A DNA stretch of 64,000 nt, taken from assembly GCA_050738155.1 (NCBI GenBank), contig JBOHYW010000002.1:1-64000 (forward strand), given 5' to 3'. This DNA is from 66-474 sp050738155 (lineage in GTDB: Bacteria > Pseudomonadota > Gammaproteobacteria > Xanthomonadales > Rhodanobacteraceae). A program made the position numbers and the translations under genes. A model generated the notes under the pieces. It saw only the letters and a program-made list of their open reading frames with translations. It was not told the DNA's origin and ran no database searches. This document shows, one piece after another, positions 35,455 through 45,294 of this stretch; the first letter of the stretch is position 1, and the number at the start of each line of letters is the position of its first letter.

Positions 35455-36660
35455 TCAGGTTCGCTTGTACCGTCCACACAATTCGTGGAATACCTGTTCC
35501 GAATTGTGCAGCAGCGAATCCATCGAAAAGGTTTCCACGATGCGCTGCCTTGCCATGGTCCCCAACCCGGCTGGCGCAGCCGTACCGTCCAGCGATGCCC
35601 CGAGGCATTCGATGGCGCTGGCCAGTGCGGCCGGATTGCGCGCTTCGACCACCGCGCCACACTCGCCCACGATGCGGGCGGAGTCGCCGACATTGGTCAC
35701 TGCGCACGGTCGCTCGCAGGCCATTGCCTCGGCGATGACGTTGGGAAAACCCTCGCCCCATGAACTGGAAACGGCGACGTCAAGCGCGCTGTAAACCGCG
35801 GCCATGTCGTTGCGCGCGCCAGCCCAGACCAGACGGTCACCCAATCCCAGCCGTTGCGCTTGCGCCTTGATCGACTGCACGTAACCTGGCTCGCCGCCGC
35901 CGACACAGACGAACCGCCAGCGCGCATCGCGCGCCGCCAGCAACGCCGCGGCCTGCAGAAACGTGGCGTGGTCCTTGATGGGATCGATCCGTCCGACCAG
36001 ACCCGCCAACATGCAGGTATCGGCGACGTCCCAGTCCAGCCGCATGCGTTGCCGCCCCGCCGCATCGAACCGAAACCGTTGCGTGTCGATGCCGTTGGCG
36101 ACGACCTTGATGCGCGTTCCCGGATAACCGAGCGACGCGTGGTAGCTCGCGCCGGCTTCGGAGTTGGCGATGATGCTGTCGGCGAAACGCGCGACCTTGC
36201 GGGTCATGTTGAAGGTCAGTCGCGACAACCAGTCGCGATCCCCGCGGTCGATCAGGGTGGAACGCACGCCCCACACCACCCGTGTGCGCGGATGCGCCGC
36301 GCGTGCCAGCAGCGCCAGCAGATTGGCGACCGGCATGTAACCGTGCACGATCACGGCATTGGTGTTGCGGAAAGTGCGCAACAACCGCCACAGGAAACGG
36401 GCCACGTCCCAGCGGCCGCTCTTGCGCAGGTCGATCAGCGGCACACCGGCATTTTCCAGATCGGCCTGGAAGATGCCGCCGCCATAAAAACAAACCACCG
36501 TGACGGGCCACCCGCGTCGGTGCAGCCCGGCCGCCAGCGCCACCAATTGCCGTTCCGCACCACCCTGCCTGAGCGATCTCGCCAGGAACAACACGCGCGG
36601 CAGGCTGCGGCTTGCATCCACCCGCATCTCGTCGTCCTGCATTTCGCAGACGGCGCTCAT
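35455..36660 (-). CDS. GT4-family glycosyltransferase
   Basis: Encodes 401 residues from the ATG at 36660, overlapping the next gene upstream by 4 bases. VLFLARSLRQGGAERQLVAL starts the acceptor domain, VVANGIDTQRFRFD is the hinge and AGLVGRIDPIKDHATFLQAA opens the donor domain. EGFPNVIAEAMACERPCAVT carries the acidic EX7E pair. It is related to the enzyme at 33036 and probably arose by duplication. Donor and acceptor are unknown. Confidence 0.88.
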   Translation of the reverse strand: MSAVCEMQDDEMRVDASRSLPRVLFLARSLRQGGAERQLVALAAGLHRRGWPVTVVCFYGGGIFQADLENAGVPLIDLRKSGRWDVARFLWRLLRTFRNTNAVIVHGYMPVANLLALLARAAHPRTRVVWGVRSTLIDRGDRDWLSRLTFNMTRKVARFADSIIANSEAGASYHASLGYPGTRIKVVANGIDTQRFRFDAAGRQRMRLDWDVADTCMLAGLVGRIDPIKDHATFLQAAALLAARDARWRFVCVGGGEPGYVQSIKAQAQRLGLGDRLVWAGARNDMAAVYSALDVAVSSSWGEGFPNVIAEAMACERPCAVTNVGDSARIVGECGAVVEARNPAALASAIECLGASLDGTAAPAGLGTMARQRIVETFSMDSLLHNSEQVFHELCGRYKRT

Positions 36661-37808
36661 CGTTGCAATGCCCGTTGCATTTGCGGCGCCGGTCGCAGGC
36701 TGGACGCCACCAGTTCGTCCCACTGGTCGAGGATCGCCGACAGCGAGTAATGGATGCGCACCTCACGCGCGCGAATCCCGAGGCGTTCGCGCAGGTCCGC
36801 GTCGCGCATCAGGACATCGAGCGCCTCCGCGAGCGCCGGCACGTCGCCCGCCGGAACCAGCCAGCCATTGCGGCCGTGTTCGATCAACTCGCGCGGGCCG
36901 GTGTCGCAATCGAAACTCACGCAAGCCCGGCTCTCCGACATGGCTTCCAGCAGTGCATTGGGAATTCCCTCGAAGCGCGACGACAACACGAACAGATCCG
37001 CACGTCGCATTGCGTCGCGCACATGCGGATCGAATCCCGGCATGCTGACCCGCGACGCGAGCCCGGCGGCATCGATCATCCGCGCGAGGTCCTCGCGCAA
37101 TTTGCCTTCGCCCAGAATAACCAGGTCCCAGTCGGCGTGGATTCCGGCAATACGCGCGAACGCGCGAATCAGCAAGTCGAAGCCCTTTTGGTGCGCAAGC
37201 CGTCCCACCGCCAGCAGCGTGCGACGGTCGCCACGGCGCCCGGGTTGCAGCGGGTGCACCCCGCGCGCACCGACCAGGCCATCCGCCGGTTCGGACAGTA
37301 TCGGGTTCGGTATCACCGCAACCTTGTGCGCCAACGTGGCCAGCGGACCCGCACAACGCTGCGTCTGCACCACCACGGCCGCCGCGCGCGGATACAACAG
37401 CCGGTACATCACGCGCCATACGCCGTGCACGCCATGCCCGACCGGGAACGTGCGTTCCGAGACAATGATCGGCATGCGTGTCCCAAATAGCGAGGCCAGC
37501 ACCAGAACGTTGTTCTTGGCGATGAAGCTGATCACGACATCCGGTTGCAACGTCGTGATCGCGCGGCGCAGGGCGAACAGACGCGTGACGTTGTGCCCGA
37601 TTCCGGCCAGGACATTCGTCGACAGACCCGCAACGCCCAAGGCGATCCGACGCACGCCCGGATCGAGCACATACCTGTCACGGTCGCTCGAAGAAAGCGT
37701 GACCAGCGTGACCTCGTGGCCGCGCTCGGCCCAGGCGTTGGCGAGCGCCGCCATGACGCGTTCGGCGCCGCCACCGCCCAGGGATGAAATGGCCAAAGCA
37801 ATCCTCAT
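36657..37808 (-). CDS. GT4-family glycosyltransferase
   Basis: Encodes 383 residues from the ATG at 37808 (MRIALAISSLGGGGAERVMA), overlapping wzx by 4 bases; the longer frame upstream runs antisense to the flippase. VISFIAKNNVLVLAS, VIPNPILSEP and LLAVGRLAHQKGFDLLIRAF are typical of GT4 enzymes such as WbpY-like and PglH-like transferases, and RFEGIPNALLEAMSESRACV holds the acidic pair. It is the third consecutive transferase for the repeat unit. Confidence 0.88.
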   Translation of the reverse strand: MRIALAISSLGGGGAERVMAALANAWAERGHEVTLVTLSSSDRDRYVLDPGVRRIALGVAGLSTNVLAGIGHNVTRLFALRRAITTLQPDVVISFIAKNNVLVLASLFGTRMPIIVSERTFPVGHGVHGVWRVMYRLLYPRAAAVVVQTQRCAGPLATLAHKVAVIPNPILSEPADGLVGARGVHPLQPGRRGDRRTLLAVGRLAHQKGFDLLIRAFARIAGIHADWDLVILGEGKLREDLARMIDAAGLASRVSMPGFDPHVRDAMRRADLFVLSSRFEGIPNALLEAMSESRACVSFDCDTGPRELIEHGRNGWLVPAGDVPALAEALDVLMRDADLRERLGIRAREVRIHYSLSAILDQWDELVASSLRPAPQMQRALQR

Positions 37809-39190
37809 GTCTTGCCACCCTTGCTTGCGGTTGAACACCTGCCGAACACCGACGGTTCCACCCCCAGTCGCGTGGCGACGAACCACCACGCCAAGCCTCG
37901 CCAGACCAGCACCGACAGCACCGCGCCGATCGCCGCGCCGGTGGCACCCAGTCGCGGAACCAGCACGGCTGCGGCAGCGCAGTTCACGGCAATGCCGATC
38001 AACACGAACAACGATGCCTGCATCTGGTATCTGGTCATCGACAACATGAAGCCGACCTCGCCGAAACAGGTGCTGATGCAATAGCCAAGCAGCAAGATCA
38101 GCAACGGCACGTAGGCGACTTCGAAACCCTGTCCGAACAAACCCAGCACCCAATGACCGGCCGCCGCGCAGAACAAGGCGACCGCCAGCGCGCCCGCCAA
38201 CCCGAGGCGCGCGGCGTAGACCGACACGGTCTGCAGCCCTTGCATGTCGCCCGCGTCATAGCGCTCGGCGATCATCGGCGCCAGCACCACGTTGACGGCG
38301 CGCATCGCGAACAGCGCGAAGCCGGCCATCTTCACGGCCGCGTAGTATGGCCCCACGTCGCCGGTACCCATGATCGCGCCGAGGATCATCACGTCCAGGC
38401 GATTGCCGGTGACGATGATGATCGACAGCAACGACAGTTGCGAACCCACCACGGCCCAACGCTTGAACTCGTAGCTCGGCCGCACCGCCCGGCCCTGCAC
38501 CGGCCACGCACGCGTCATGTGCGAGGCGGAAGCCACCAGCGAAAGCAGCGCGGCCACCGCCACGCACGCGGCCGCCACCGGTGCGTCGAAACGCGCCACG
38601 GTGAGCATGGCCAGCCCGAGCAATCCCATCAGTACGATCGGGCGCATCACGGTCGAATAGATGCCGGTCGTGACCGGCCGCTTGAAAGAACGATGCATGG
38701 CGCCGCTCTGCTGGAGCTGCGTCAGGATCGGCAGCATCGCGAACCCGATGTAAAAGGTCGCACGCCAACTCGCGCTGTGCCCGGCGCCCACGAAATACAC
38801 GACCAGGCAACCGACCAGCGCGACAACCACGCTGGTCACGAACACGAACAACCCCAGCCCGACCCGCAAGCCCAGCACCTTGCTCCAGTCCCGTTCCTGG
38901 ATGTACGTCGGCAGGAATCGGATGATGCTGATGTCCTGGCCCGCCTGCGCGACCATTGCCAGCACGCTGACCCAACTGAACATCAACGCGTAGATGCCGT
39001 ATTCGGCGCGGCCGATCAGTCTCGCCATGACCAGGTTTGCGACCAGGCCAAGTCCGGTGCCGGCGACCGAGACGATGAACGCCCCGGACGCCCCGCGCCG
39101 CAGCAGGCGCATGCGGCCGGCATGGCCCAACGCGGGCCGCGGGCTGGCGGGCACGTCTGATGAATCCCCGGTGGCTTCGCGCGAAACCAT
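37805..39190 (-). CDS. Wzx-like oligosaccharide flippase
   Basis: Encodes 461 residues with about 12 to 14 membrane helices. The MATE/PST-type start GASGAFIVSVAGTGLGLVAN and AEYGIYALMFSWVSVLAM, plus VTGNRLDVMILGAIMGTGDV and FCAAAGHWVLGLFGQGFEVA, match polysaccharide transporters. It would flip the undecaprenyl-diphosphate repeat unit to the periplasm for polymerisation. It is followed closely by a glycosyltransferase gene (4-base overlap). Confidence 0.9.
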   Translation of the reverse strand: MVSREATGDSSDVPASPRPALGHAGRMRLLRRGASGAFIVSVAGTGLGLVANLVMARLIGRAEYGIYALMFSWVSVLAMVAQAGQDISIIRFLPTYIQERDWSKVLGLRVGLGLFVFVTSVVVALVGCLVVYFVGAGHSASWRATFYIGFAMLPILTQLQQSGAMHRSFKRPVTTGIYSTVMRPIVLMGLLGLAMLTVARFDAPVAAACVAVAALLSLVASASHMTRAWPVQGRAVRPSYEFKRWAVVGSQLSLLSIIIVTGNRLDVMILGAIMGTGDVGPYYAAVKMAGFALFAMRAVNVVLAPMIAERYDAGDMQGLQTVSVYAARLGLAGALAVALFCAAAGHWVLGLFGQGFEVAYVPLLILLLGYCISTCFGEVGFMLSMTRYQMQASLFVLIGIAVNCAAAAVLVPRLGATGAAIGAVLSVLVWRGLAWWFVATRLGVEPSVFGRCSTASKGGKT

Positions 39191-39249
39191 TCAGGCACCC
39201 GCCCGCATCGACTTCCACGCAATGGCCCTCGGCAAATCCATGCAATACG

Positions 39250-40518
39250 TCATCCTTGCGCCATCCCCACCAACCTGGCGAAGCGCGGATGCGTGAGCAG
39301 GACGTCCAGCATCGCGGCATCATTCCGCTCGCTTTCCCATTGCAACGGCGTGCCGTCGACGGATGGTGGCTGGCGGCTGGCGCCACGCAGCGCTTGCACG
39401 CACTGGTATGCGACCAGTCGGCTGTACGCATCCGCTTCGCCGCGGCCGAGTTCGCCTACCAGCGTTCGCATGATCGTCTCGGCGTGCCGCAAGGGCCGTG
39501 CCACCGCCAAACGTGTCTGGACATCGAGATAGCGGATCAGATCGAAATCGGCCGGATAATCGCCGCCGGCATATTCCCAATCGAAAACGAAAAGCTTGTC
39601 GCGATACATGAAGGTGTTCACTGGCGTGAAATCACCGTGCGCCAATCCGCGTGAAGCGAGCAATTCCGGTCGTGCTGCCAGCATCCACAGCGCGCGCCCG
39701 AGACGGACCCGCCATTCGGAAGACAGGCATCCATCGAGCGCCCGCGCCTGTGCATCCCAACCACGCAACAACACGTCCCCGCTTCTCGCCCACACCGCCT
39801 CGGTTCGCACCGCCAGTTCATCCAGGAAACGCAAATGGGCCGTCCGCAGATGCGATGGCGAACCTTTGCGCGGCGCATCGATGGTATCCATCACCAGCAC
39901 CGCCGCGCCGTCGCGAATTTCGTTGAGCAATACGCGCGGGATTATCGCCGACTGCAAGCCGGTGCGGCGCAGCTCCTGCATGATGGATGCTTCGCGCACG
40001 AGCAATGCGTGCACGGCCGGAACGCAAGCCACCTTGGCATAGCCCTTGACGCGGCCTGCGCCGTCCATGAACTGCACGACCAGCTTGCGATGTGGACCTG
40101 CGGTGCCACTGAAGAATGCGTCGTGCATGGGTTCCGAATCAAACACGCCGGCAAGCCGGTTGGCGCCGGAGACGTGCACGCCTTGCCAACCCCACAGCCC
40201 CGCCAGTCCGAGCCGGGCCATGGCGACGGCGCAGTGTTTGAGTGCACGCGGCATCGGACGCATCGGCTGCACGAATGCCATGGAACTTGCGCAAACTGCG
40301 CGCGGCTGCGACGGCAACATGAACCAGCGCATGCCTGATCGGCCGGACAACCAACGGTATGGCCGCGAACCCGCATGCGATATTTCCGATACGCGCAGCC
40401 CAAGCGCCTGCATTTCACGCAGCGCAGGCCGCAACCGGGAATTCAAAGCGGCGGTGCGAGCCTCCGCCGCCGGCACAAGCTGCGGCGATGGTCCGTGGTC
40501 AACCGCTCCGACTGCCAT
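39250..40518 (-). CDS. Phosphotransferase (aminoglycoside/choline kinase fold), polysaccharide-locus tailoring gene
   Basis: Encodes 422 residues from the ATG at 40518, 16 bases after the wzc stop; upstream codons would overlap wzc. The Brenner motif GLAHGDFTPVNTFM and the metal-binding FVFDWEYAGGDYPADFD are clear, so an active kinase is expected. The N-terminal domain (TGVD-free, with KLVVQFMDGAGRVKGYAKVA) is the ATP-binding lobe. The substrate could be a sugar, a lipid-linked glycan or another small molecule. Its place between wzc and wzx ties it to the polymer. Confidence 0.75.
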   Translation of the reverse strand: MAVGAVDHGPSPQLVPAAEARTAALNSRLRPALREMQALGLRVSEISHAGSRPYRWLSGRSGMRWFMLPSQPRAVCASSMAFVQPMRPMPRALKHCAVAMARLGLAGLWGWQGVHVSGANRLAGVFDSEPMHDAFFSGTAGPHRKLVVQFMDGAGRVKGYAKVACVPAVHALLVREASIMQELRRTGLQSAIIPRVLLNEIRDGAAVLVMDTIDAPRKGSPSHLRTAHLRFLDELAVRTEAVWARSGDVLLRGWDAQARALDGCLSSEWRVRLGRALWMLAARPELLASRGLAHGDFTPVNTFMYRDKLFVFDWEYAGGDYPADFDLIRYLDVQTRLAVARPLRHAETIMRTLVGELGRGEADAYSRLVAYQCVQALRGASRQPPSVDGTPLQWESERNDAAMLDVLLTHPRFARLVGMAQG

Positions 40519-40534
40519 CTGGAGGCGGTCCCGA

Positions 40535-42808
40535 TCAACTGGCGAAGCTGGTGTTGTAGCCGTACACGGAATAGCCGCCATTGCGTTTCTCCACGCCATT
40601 GAACACCACACCCTTGATCTCGACACCGGCCTGCCCGAATCGCTGCATGGCCATTTCGACCTCGCGCGATTGATTGAGACCGAAGCGCACCACCAGCAAG
40701 CTGGTGCCCACGTGTCGGCCGATGATCGCGGCATCGGTTACCGCCAGGACTGGCGGGCTGTCGATCACGATCAGATCGTATTTCGGCGACAGTTGTCGCA
40801 GCAGCGCGGCAAACCGCGGCCGCATCAACAACTCGGAGGGATCGGGCGGCTTCCTGCCACTGGCGATGAAATACAGGCCGTCGAGCTCGTCGACCGGCCG
40901 GATCGCTTCATCCACTTCGATCGCGCCCGCGAGCAGTTCGGACAAGCCGTTCTCGGGACGGCCGCCCAATACGGTGTGCAGCTTGCCGTCGCGCATGTTG
41001 GCGTCGATCAGCAACACGCGTTGGCCAGCTTGCGCGCTCAGTGCGGCAAGGTTCGCGGAAATGAAGGTCTTGCCGGCCTTGGGGCTCGATCCGCAAATCA
41101 TCAGGCGGTTGTCGGCTGCATCCGGTCGGATGAAACACAGGCTCGTGCGCAGCCCGCGCAAGGCTTCCGCCGCGAGGTCGCCGGGCGCCGTCAACGCCAG
41201 CAGACGCTGCTGCCCGCGCGCGAACAGCCGGTTGCCGCCCTTTTGCGACAGCGCGAGTTGCTGGTCGCTCAACGGGATCGCGGTGTACACCGGCAACCCG
41301 AGTTGTTCGATGTCCGCCGGGTCTTCGACGCCACGCTTGAGTATCTGCCGCAACAGCACGAACGCCACCGCCAGGAAGCCGCCGACGAAGGTGCACCCTG
41401 CCACCGTGGTCAACTTCTTCGGCTTGGCGGGACGAGTGATGTCGACGGCCGGCGCGTCCACGATTCGCGTGGTGCCAACCGTGCCGGCCTGCGCAATTTC
41501 CAGTTGCTGCGCTTCCTTGAGCAAGCCCGTATACGTGGTATCGAGCACGTTCACGTTGCCCTTCAGGCGCAACAGCTCGCGCTGGGTGTCGGGCAGCGTG
41601 CCCAATTGTTTTTCGATCGCGGCCTTCTGCCCGTTCAAGGTGGCGATCTGCTTCTCGACTGCCTTGTAGGCTGGATGTTGCGGCGTGTACAGGCGCGCGT
41701 CCTGGACCTTCTGCACCTTGAGTTGTTGCAGGCTGGCTTCGATGGTGTCCATGCGCGTCAGCAAACTTTGCGTCTGCATCGGCACGTTCACCGAATGCGC
41801 CTTGATCTGGTAAGCGTTGAGCGCAGCCTGTGCCTTCTCGAGCTGCTGCTTCACCACTGGCATCTGCTGCTTGACGAACTTCAGGCTGTTGGCGGCCTGC
41901 GCAGAGTTGCGGCCCACGTTCTGGGCAAGGTACGCCTTGGTGACCTGGCCGAGGATGGCGACCGCCATGGCCGGGCTGGAACTGTCGTAACTCAACGTGA
42001 TGACGTTCGATTCGGGCGCCGTCTGCTTCGCCTGGATGGCATTCTGCAACCTGTGCACGGTCGTCATTTCGTAATTGCGGACGACGTGGAAATGCATGCC
42101 GGGGTTGGCGTGCATGCCGGATACCAGCATCGTGATGCCCGCGCCCTTGGCAACCTGGCCAACCTGGCCGCGCAACAACAAGCGTCCGCGCAACAACGGA
42201 ATCGAACTGTCTTGCCACAGCGAGTACGCGCCATTCTTGCTGGCAATCAAGGTCAATTTCTTTCCGTACAAGTCACGCGGCACGTCGAGTTTCGGCACCT
42301 TCAGTTGTGCGCCGCCCCAACCGTAGCTTGCAAACCCGGGCCAAGCCGGCGCGACGTCACCGGGCGCCGCCGGCGTGAAGTTTCGCGCAGCCAGGCTGCC
42401 CAGCAGCGGCACCCGGTACGGGCTGACCACGATGTTCAAATTGAGCGCGTCGACGGCCTTCTTGGCCACCGACTGCGAGGTGAGGATCGAAAGCGCGTCG
42501 GTGGCTTCCGGGTTGCGCGCACCCACCGCCTGCTCGAATTCCGTGATGCCCGGCAGGGTCGGCGCCTGCTCCACCTGCACCATCGCTGTCGCCCGATACA
42601 CCGGCGTGGCGATGAGCACGTAAGCTGCCCCGAGCAGGAAAAAGATGACGGTGATCGCAATGATCATCCGCTTGTGGTCGATCAGGGTGCCGAGCAAGGC
42701 CCGCAGATCGATTTCATCGCCATGTTGTTCGGGCGGCGGCAGCGAAAGCGGGCCGTCCGCCGCGTGGCGCGAATATCCCAATTGTCTTGCAGGTGTCATC
42801 GCACTCAT
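40535..42808 (-). CDS. Wzc-like tyrosine autokinase / polysaccharide co-polymerase
   Basis: Encodes 757 residues from the ATG at 42808 (42799 is an alternative). Two membrane helices (about 49-67 and 467-487) flank a large periplasmic coiled-coil domain with the PCP proline-rich segment (TRPAKPKKL) before the second. The cytoplasmic BY-kinase has Walker A CGSSPKAGKTFISAN (572-586), Walker A' VLLIDANMRDG, Walker B LIVIDSPPV and a small tyrosine cluster at the C-terminus (GGYSVYGYNTS). It controls chain length together with Wza; no cognate Wzb phosphatase is in the window. Confidence 0.93.
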   Translation of the reverse strand: MSAMTPARQLGYSRHAADGPLSLPPPEQHGDEIDLRALLGTLIDHKRMIIAITVIFFLLGAAYVLIATPVYRATAMVQVEQAPTLPGITEFEQAVGARNPEATDALSILTSQSVAKKAVDALNLNIVVSPYRVPLLGSLAARNFTPAAPGDVAPAWPGFASYGWGGAQLKVPKLDVPRDLYGKKLTLIASKNGAYSLWQDSSIPLLRGRLLLRGQVGQVAKGAGITMLVSGMHANPGMHFHVVRNYEMTTVHRLQNAIQAKQTAPESNVITLSYDSSSPAMAVAILGQVTKAYLAQNVGRNSAQAANSLKFVKQQMPVVKQQLEKAQAALNAYQIKAHSVNVPMQTQSLLTRMDTIEASLQQLKVQKVQDARLYTPQHPAYKAVEKQIATLNGQKAAIEKQLGTLPDTQRELLRLKGNVNVLDTTYTGLLKEAQQLEIAQAGTVGTTRIVDAPAVDITRPAKPKKLTTVAGCTFVGGFLAVAFVLLRQILKRGVEDPADIEQLGLPVYTAIPLSDQQLALSQKGGNRLFARGQQRLLALTAPGDLAAEALRGLRTSLCFIRPDAADNRLMICGSSPKAGKTFISANLAALSAQAGQRVLLIDANMRDGKLHTVLGGRPENGLSELLAGAIEVDEAIRPVDELDGLYFIASGRKPPDPSELLMRPRFAALLRQLSPKYDLIVIDSPPVLAVTDAAIIGRHVGTSLLVVRFGLNQSREVEMAMQRFGQAGVEIKGVVFNGVEKRNGGYSVYGYNTSFAS

Positions 42809-43527
42809 CCCGGAGTCGTCGAGGCCGGTCACTGGAAGCACTTGTGCGATGCACCCCGGCAAGGCCCATCGCGCTTCACGTCATCATCGTCATCTTCACG
42901 ATACGTCCGCCGCACCTCGAAACCGGCACCACACATCGATTTTCGTCAAGCGGATCTGCTGCGTGTTTGCTGCGGGCGACAAGTCGAATGACCCACCACG
43001 CTCCGAATTGTTCCACTCGACTTTCTGGTGAAATCCGGAAATGCAATTGTTGCAATGACGCGCTGAACGGACCCATCACGAATGTGGCAATCAGTGGGAA
43101 TAATTTTCACATTCAGTCATCAGACAGACAGTTGAACGGTCATAAAGCCGAGTGCGCGCGGAACCTTGACGTGATATATCCGCGGCAAATATCGTCCACT
43201 GACAATGTCAAGGCGCCTTGATTCAGCCAAACATGCTGGACACGATCAAACCAACGTGGCTTACTGACACAACCTTGTCGTTGTCGTGTGATCACGCTGT
43301 CGGCCGAAGTGCGGTTCGCATCGGCGGGCGATACTCGCGATCGACGGCGTCGTTCACGCGCCGCGCCTGGAACACGCAGGCGACTACCGCCACGCCCGCC
43401 GCACGGCGAAGTTCGGCATGCCGCCCGATGCTTTACGCAGGAACCATGCAGCCCGACGGTGCCCGTTGAGGGCACTGAACGACCGCGTTTCGTGGCGATG
43501 AGCCATCACGGATTCGAGGCACTGACC
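42809..43527. other. 719-base divergent control region between wzc and wza
   Basis: The longest gene-free stretch in the window. The segment 43030-43215 is AT-rich against the background and probably carries promoters for both directions. TGCAATTGTTGCA and GTGGGAATAATTTTCACATT are the only dyad-like elements noticed, and neither is convincing. No protein or RNA gene was recognised; the open frames across it lack features. Confidence 0.6.
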
Positions 43528-44703
43528 ATGAATATTTCACAAGCAACCCCTTCCGGATCGATTGAGTCGTGGTCCAACCGCGCGTTCGCACGTCTGCGCA
43601 TGGCACTCCGGTGGCGCGCATTGATTGCACTGTGCCTGTGCCTTGCAATGGCGGGCTGTGTGTGGGCGCCCGGCCAGGACATGTCGATGAAGGTACGCGG
43701 CGAGCCCAATTCGGACTATGTCAAGCTGGTGCCGATCACGCCGCAAGTGCTGGCCAATTACGAGCAACCCGGCTCTTCTCCGATCAATATCCCGTCGACA
43801 TTGCTCGACTACCAGCCGCAGCCATACGAGATCGGCCCCGGCGATACGCTTTACATAACGGTCTGGGATCATCCCGAGCTGACCTCGCCAGCCGGCTCGC
43901 AGCAACAAACAAAAGCCAACGGTCGCCTGGTACGGCCCGACGGCACGATTTACTACCCGTTTGCCGGCTCGGTGCACGCCGCCGGCATGACCATCGAGCA
44001 ATTGCGCGACCTGCTCAGCAACAAGCTCGCCACCTACATCAACAACCCCAAGGTCGACGTCAGCGTCGTCAACTACGGTAGCCAGCACGTGTTGCTCGGC
44101 GGAGCATTCACCAAGACCGGCCCGATCCCCATCACCACGGTTCCGCTCACGCTGGGCGAGGCAATGGCATCGGCGACCGTGGACACCAGCAATGCCAACC
44201 TTTCGAATGTATTACTGGAACGGAACGGACAGATTTATCACCTGAACATGTATGCCCTGCAACAAAAAGGGCTTTCCAAACGTATTTATCTCGAGTCTGG
44301 GGACAGGGTTTATCTACCCTATAACGATGCGCAGGAAATCTATGTCATGGGCGAAGTCGTGCACCCGATGGCACTGCGTTTCAAAAATGGCAACATGAGT
44401 TTGACGCAGGTAATCGGCAAGGCCGGCGGGCTGAATCAATTGACGTCCCAAGGCAAGATTTACGTCATTCGCGATACGTCAATGCATGGCAAGGGCAATC
44501 CCGGTGCCACCGTATACGAACTGGATGCCAAATCGCCGGTCGCTTTCGCATTGGCTGATCAATTCAAGGTTCATCCGGGCGACGTCGTATTCGCGTCGGC
44601 GGCCGGCATTACCCGCTGGAACCGCTTCCTGACGCAGTTGCTTCCGATCACCAGTGCAATCAGCGCCACCGCGGCGGCTCAGTACAACTTCGAACGCAAG
44701 TAG
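43528..44703 (+). CDS. Wza-like polysaccharide export lipoprotein
   Basis: Encodes 391 residues from the ATG at 43528 (GAGG upstream). The signal ends in ALIALCLCLAMAGC with lipidated Cys44; a later ATG at residue 25 would give a more usual signal length. The poly-export domain YEIGPGDTLYITVWDHPEL is followed by LVRPDGTIYYPFAGSVHAAG and two SLBB-like repeats (VLLGGAFTKTGPIPI and IYVMGEVVHPMALRF). It forms the outer-membrane channel for the polymer. It diverges from wzc across a 719-base region. Confidence 0.92.
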   Translation: MNISQATPSGSIESWSNRAFARLRMALRWRALIALCLCLAMAGCVWAPGQDMSMKVRGEPNSDYVKLVPITPQVLANYEQPGSSPINIPSTLLDYQPQPYEIGPGDTLYITVWDHPELTSPAGSQQQTKANGRLVRPDGTIYYPFAGSVHAAGMTIEQLRDLLSNKLATYINNPKVDVSVVNYGSQHVLLGGAFTKTGPIPITTVPLTLGEAMASATVDTSNANLSNVLLERNGQIYHLNMYALQQKGLSKRIYLESGDRVYLPYNDAQEIYVMGEVVHPMALRFKNGNMSLTQVIGKAGGLNQLTSQGKIYVIRDTSMHGKGNPGATVYELDAKSPVAFALADQFKVHPGDVVFASAAGITRWNRFLTQLLPITSAISATAAAQYNFERK

Positions 44704-44782
44704 TGGCGAGGTGCCACTCGCGACTTCGCGTCCGCGATCAACACCCGCGTCTATCGCCAGCCGAACATCGTCCGTTGTTACC

Positions 44783-45160
44783 GTGAAGCCACCCTCGCGC
44801 GCGAGGGTGGCGGGGATTGCGCTGTCCGTGTGTGGCGCCGCCGGCAGCGCCGAAACGGCTTTGCGGGAACTGCCGGGACTCGACGTCAACGTCGTCCTCA
44901 TCGACATGTCACTGCCGCAGATGAGCGGCATCAAGCTGATCGCCGCGTTGCATACACAGTTTCCGGAAATGCGTTGCCTGATCATGTCCGGCCACAACGA
45001 ACCCGGTTATGTGCAACGGGCATTGGCAGCCGGTGCACGGGGGTATGTATTGAAGGGCAAGCCGCCGGAAGTCCAGCCCGCCATCGAGGCGGTGCTGGCC
45101 GGCGAACGGTACCTTAGCCCAGCATTGCGCGAGAAGTCCGCGGTCGGTTTCGCGCCGTAG
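44783..45160 (+). pseudogene. Response-regulator receiver-domain remnant
   Basis: The frame contains VVLIDMSLPQMSGIKLIAAL (phosphoacceptor Asp), CLIMSGHNEPGYV and GARGYVLKGKPPEVQPAIEA (Lys and switch region), typical of a NarL-type receiver. The N-terminal strand with the acidic pair is missing and the sequence starts abruptly after a 24-base palindrome. After YLSPALREK it stops without a DNA-binding domain. A GTG at 44783 could start it. It is probably a remnant of a regulator of the polysaccharide genes. Confidence 0.7.
44788..44811. repeat. 24-base perfect palindrome after wza
   Basis: The arms GCCACCCTCGCG and CGCGAGGGTGGC abut with no spacer. It begins 85 bases after the wza stop. As RNA it would form a strong hairpin, but no T-run follows, so it is not a standard intrinsic terminator. 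It coincides with the abrupt start of receiver homology. Confidence 0.8.
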
Positions 45161-45294
45161 CAGCGAAGGCATTGCATATCGCTTGGTGTTCCGCGGATTG
45201 TTGACGCGCTCCTCACGCACTGCATGGGACAGTCGGGCGCGGGGCTTTCCGTCGCAGGAAGTGGCGCCTTGCGGCAACGAAAAGGAATTCGACA

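Noticed and set aside
43092..43116. CRP/Clp-like site in the wzc-wza spacer (TTTTCACATT with an upstream GTGGG)
   Set aside because: Only the right half fits TGTGA-N6-TCACA; the left half matches at 2 of 5 positions.
44788..44811. Rho-independent terminator for wza
   Set aside because: The palindrome is strong but no T-run follows in either direction, so it was listed as a palindrome only.
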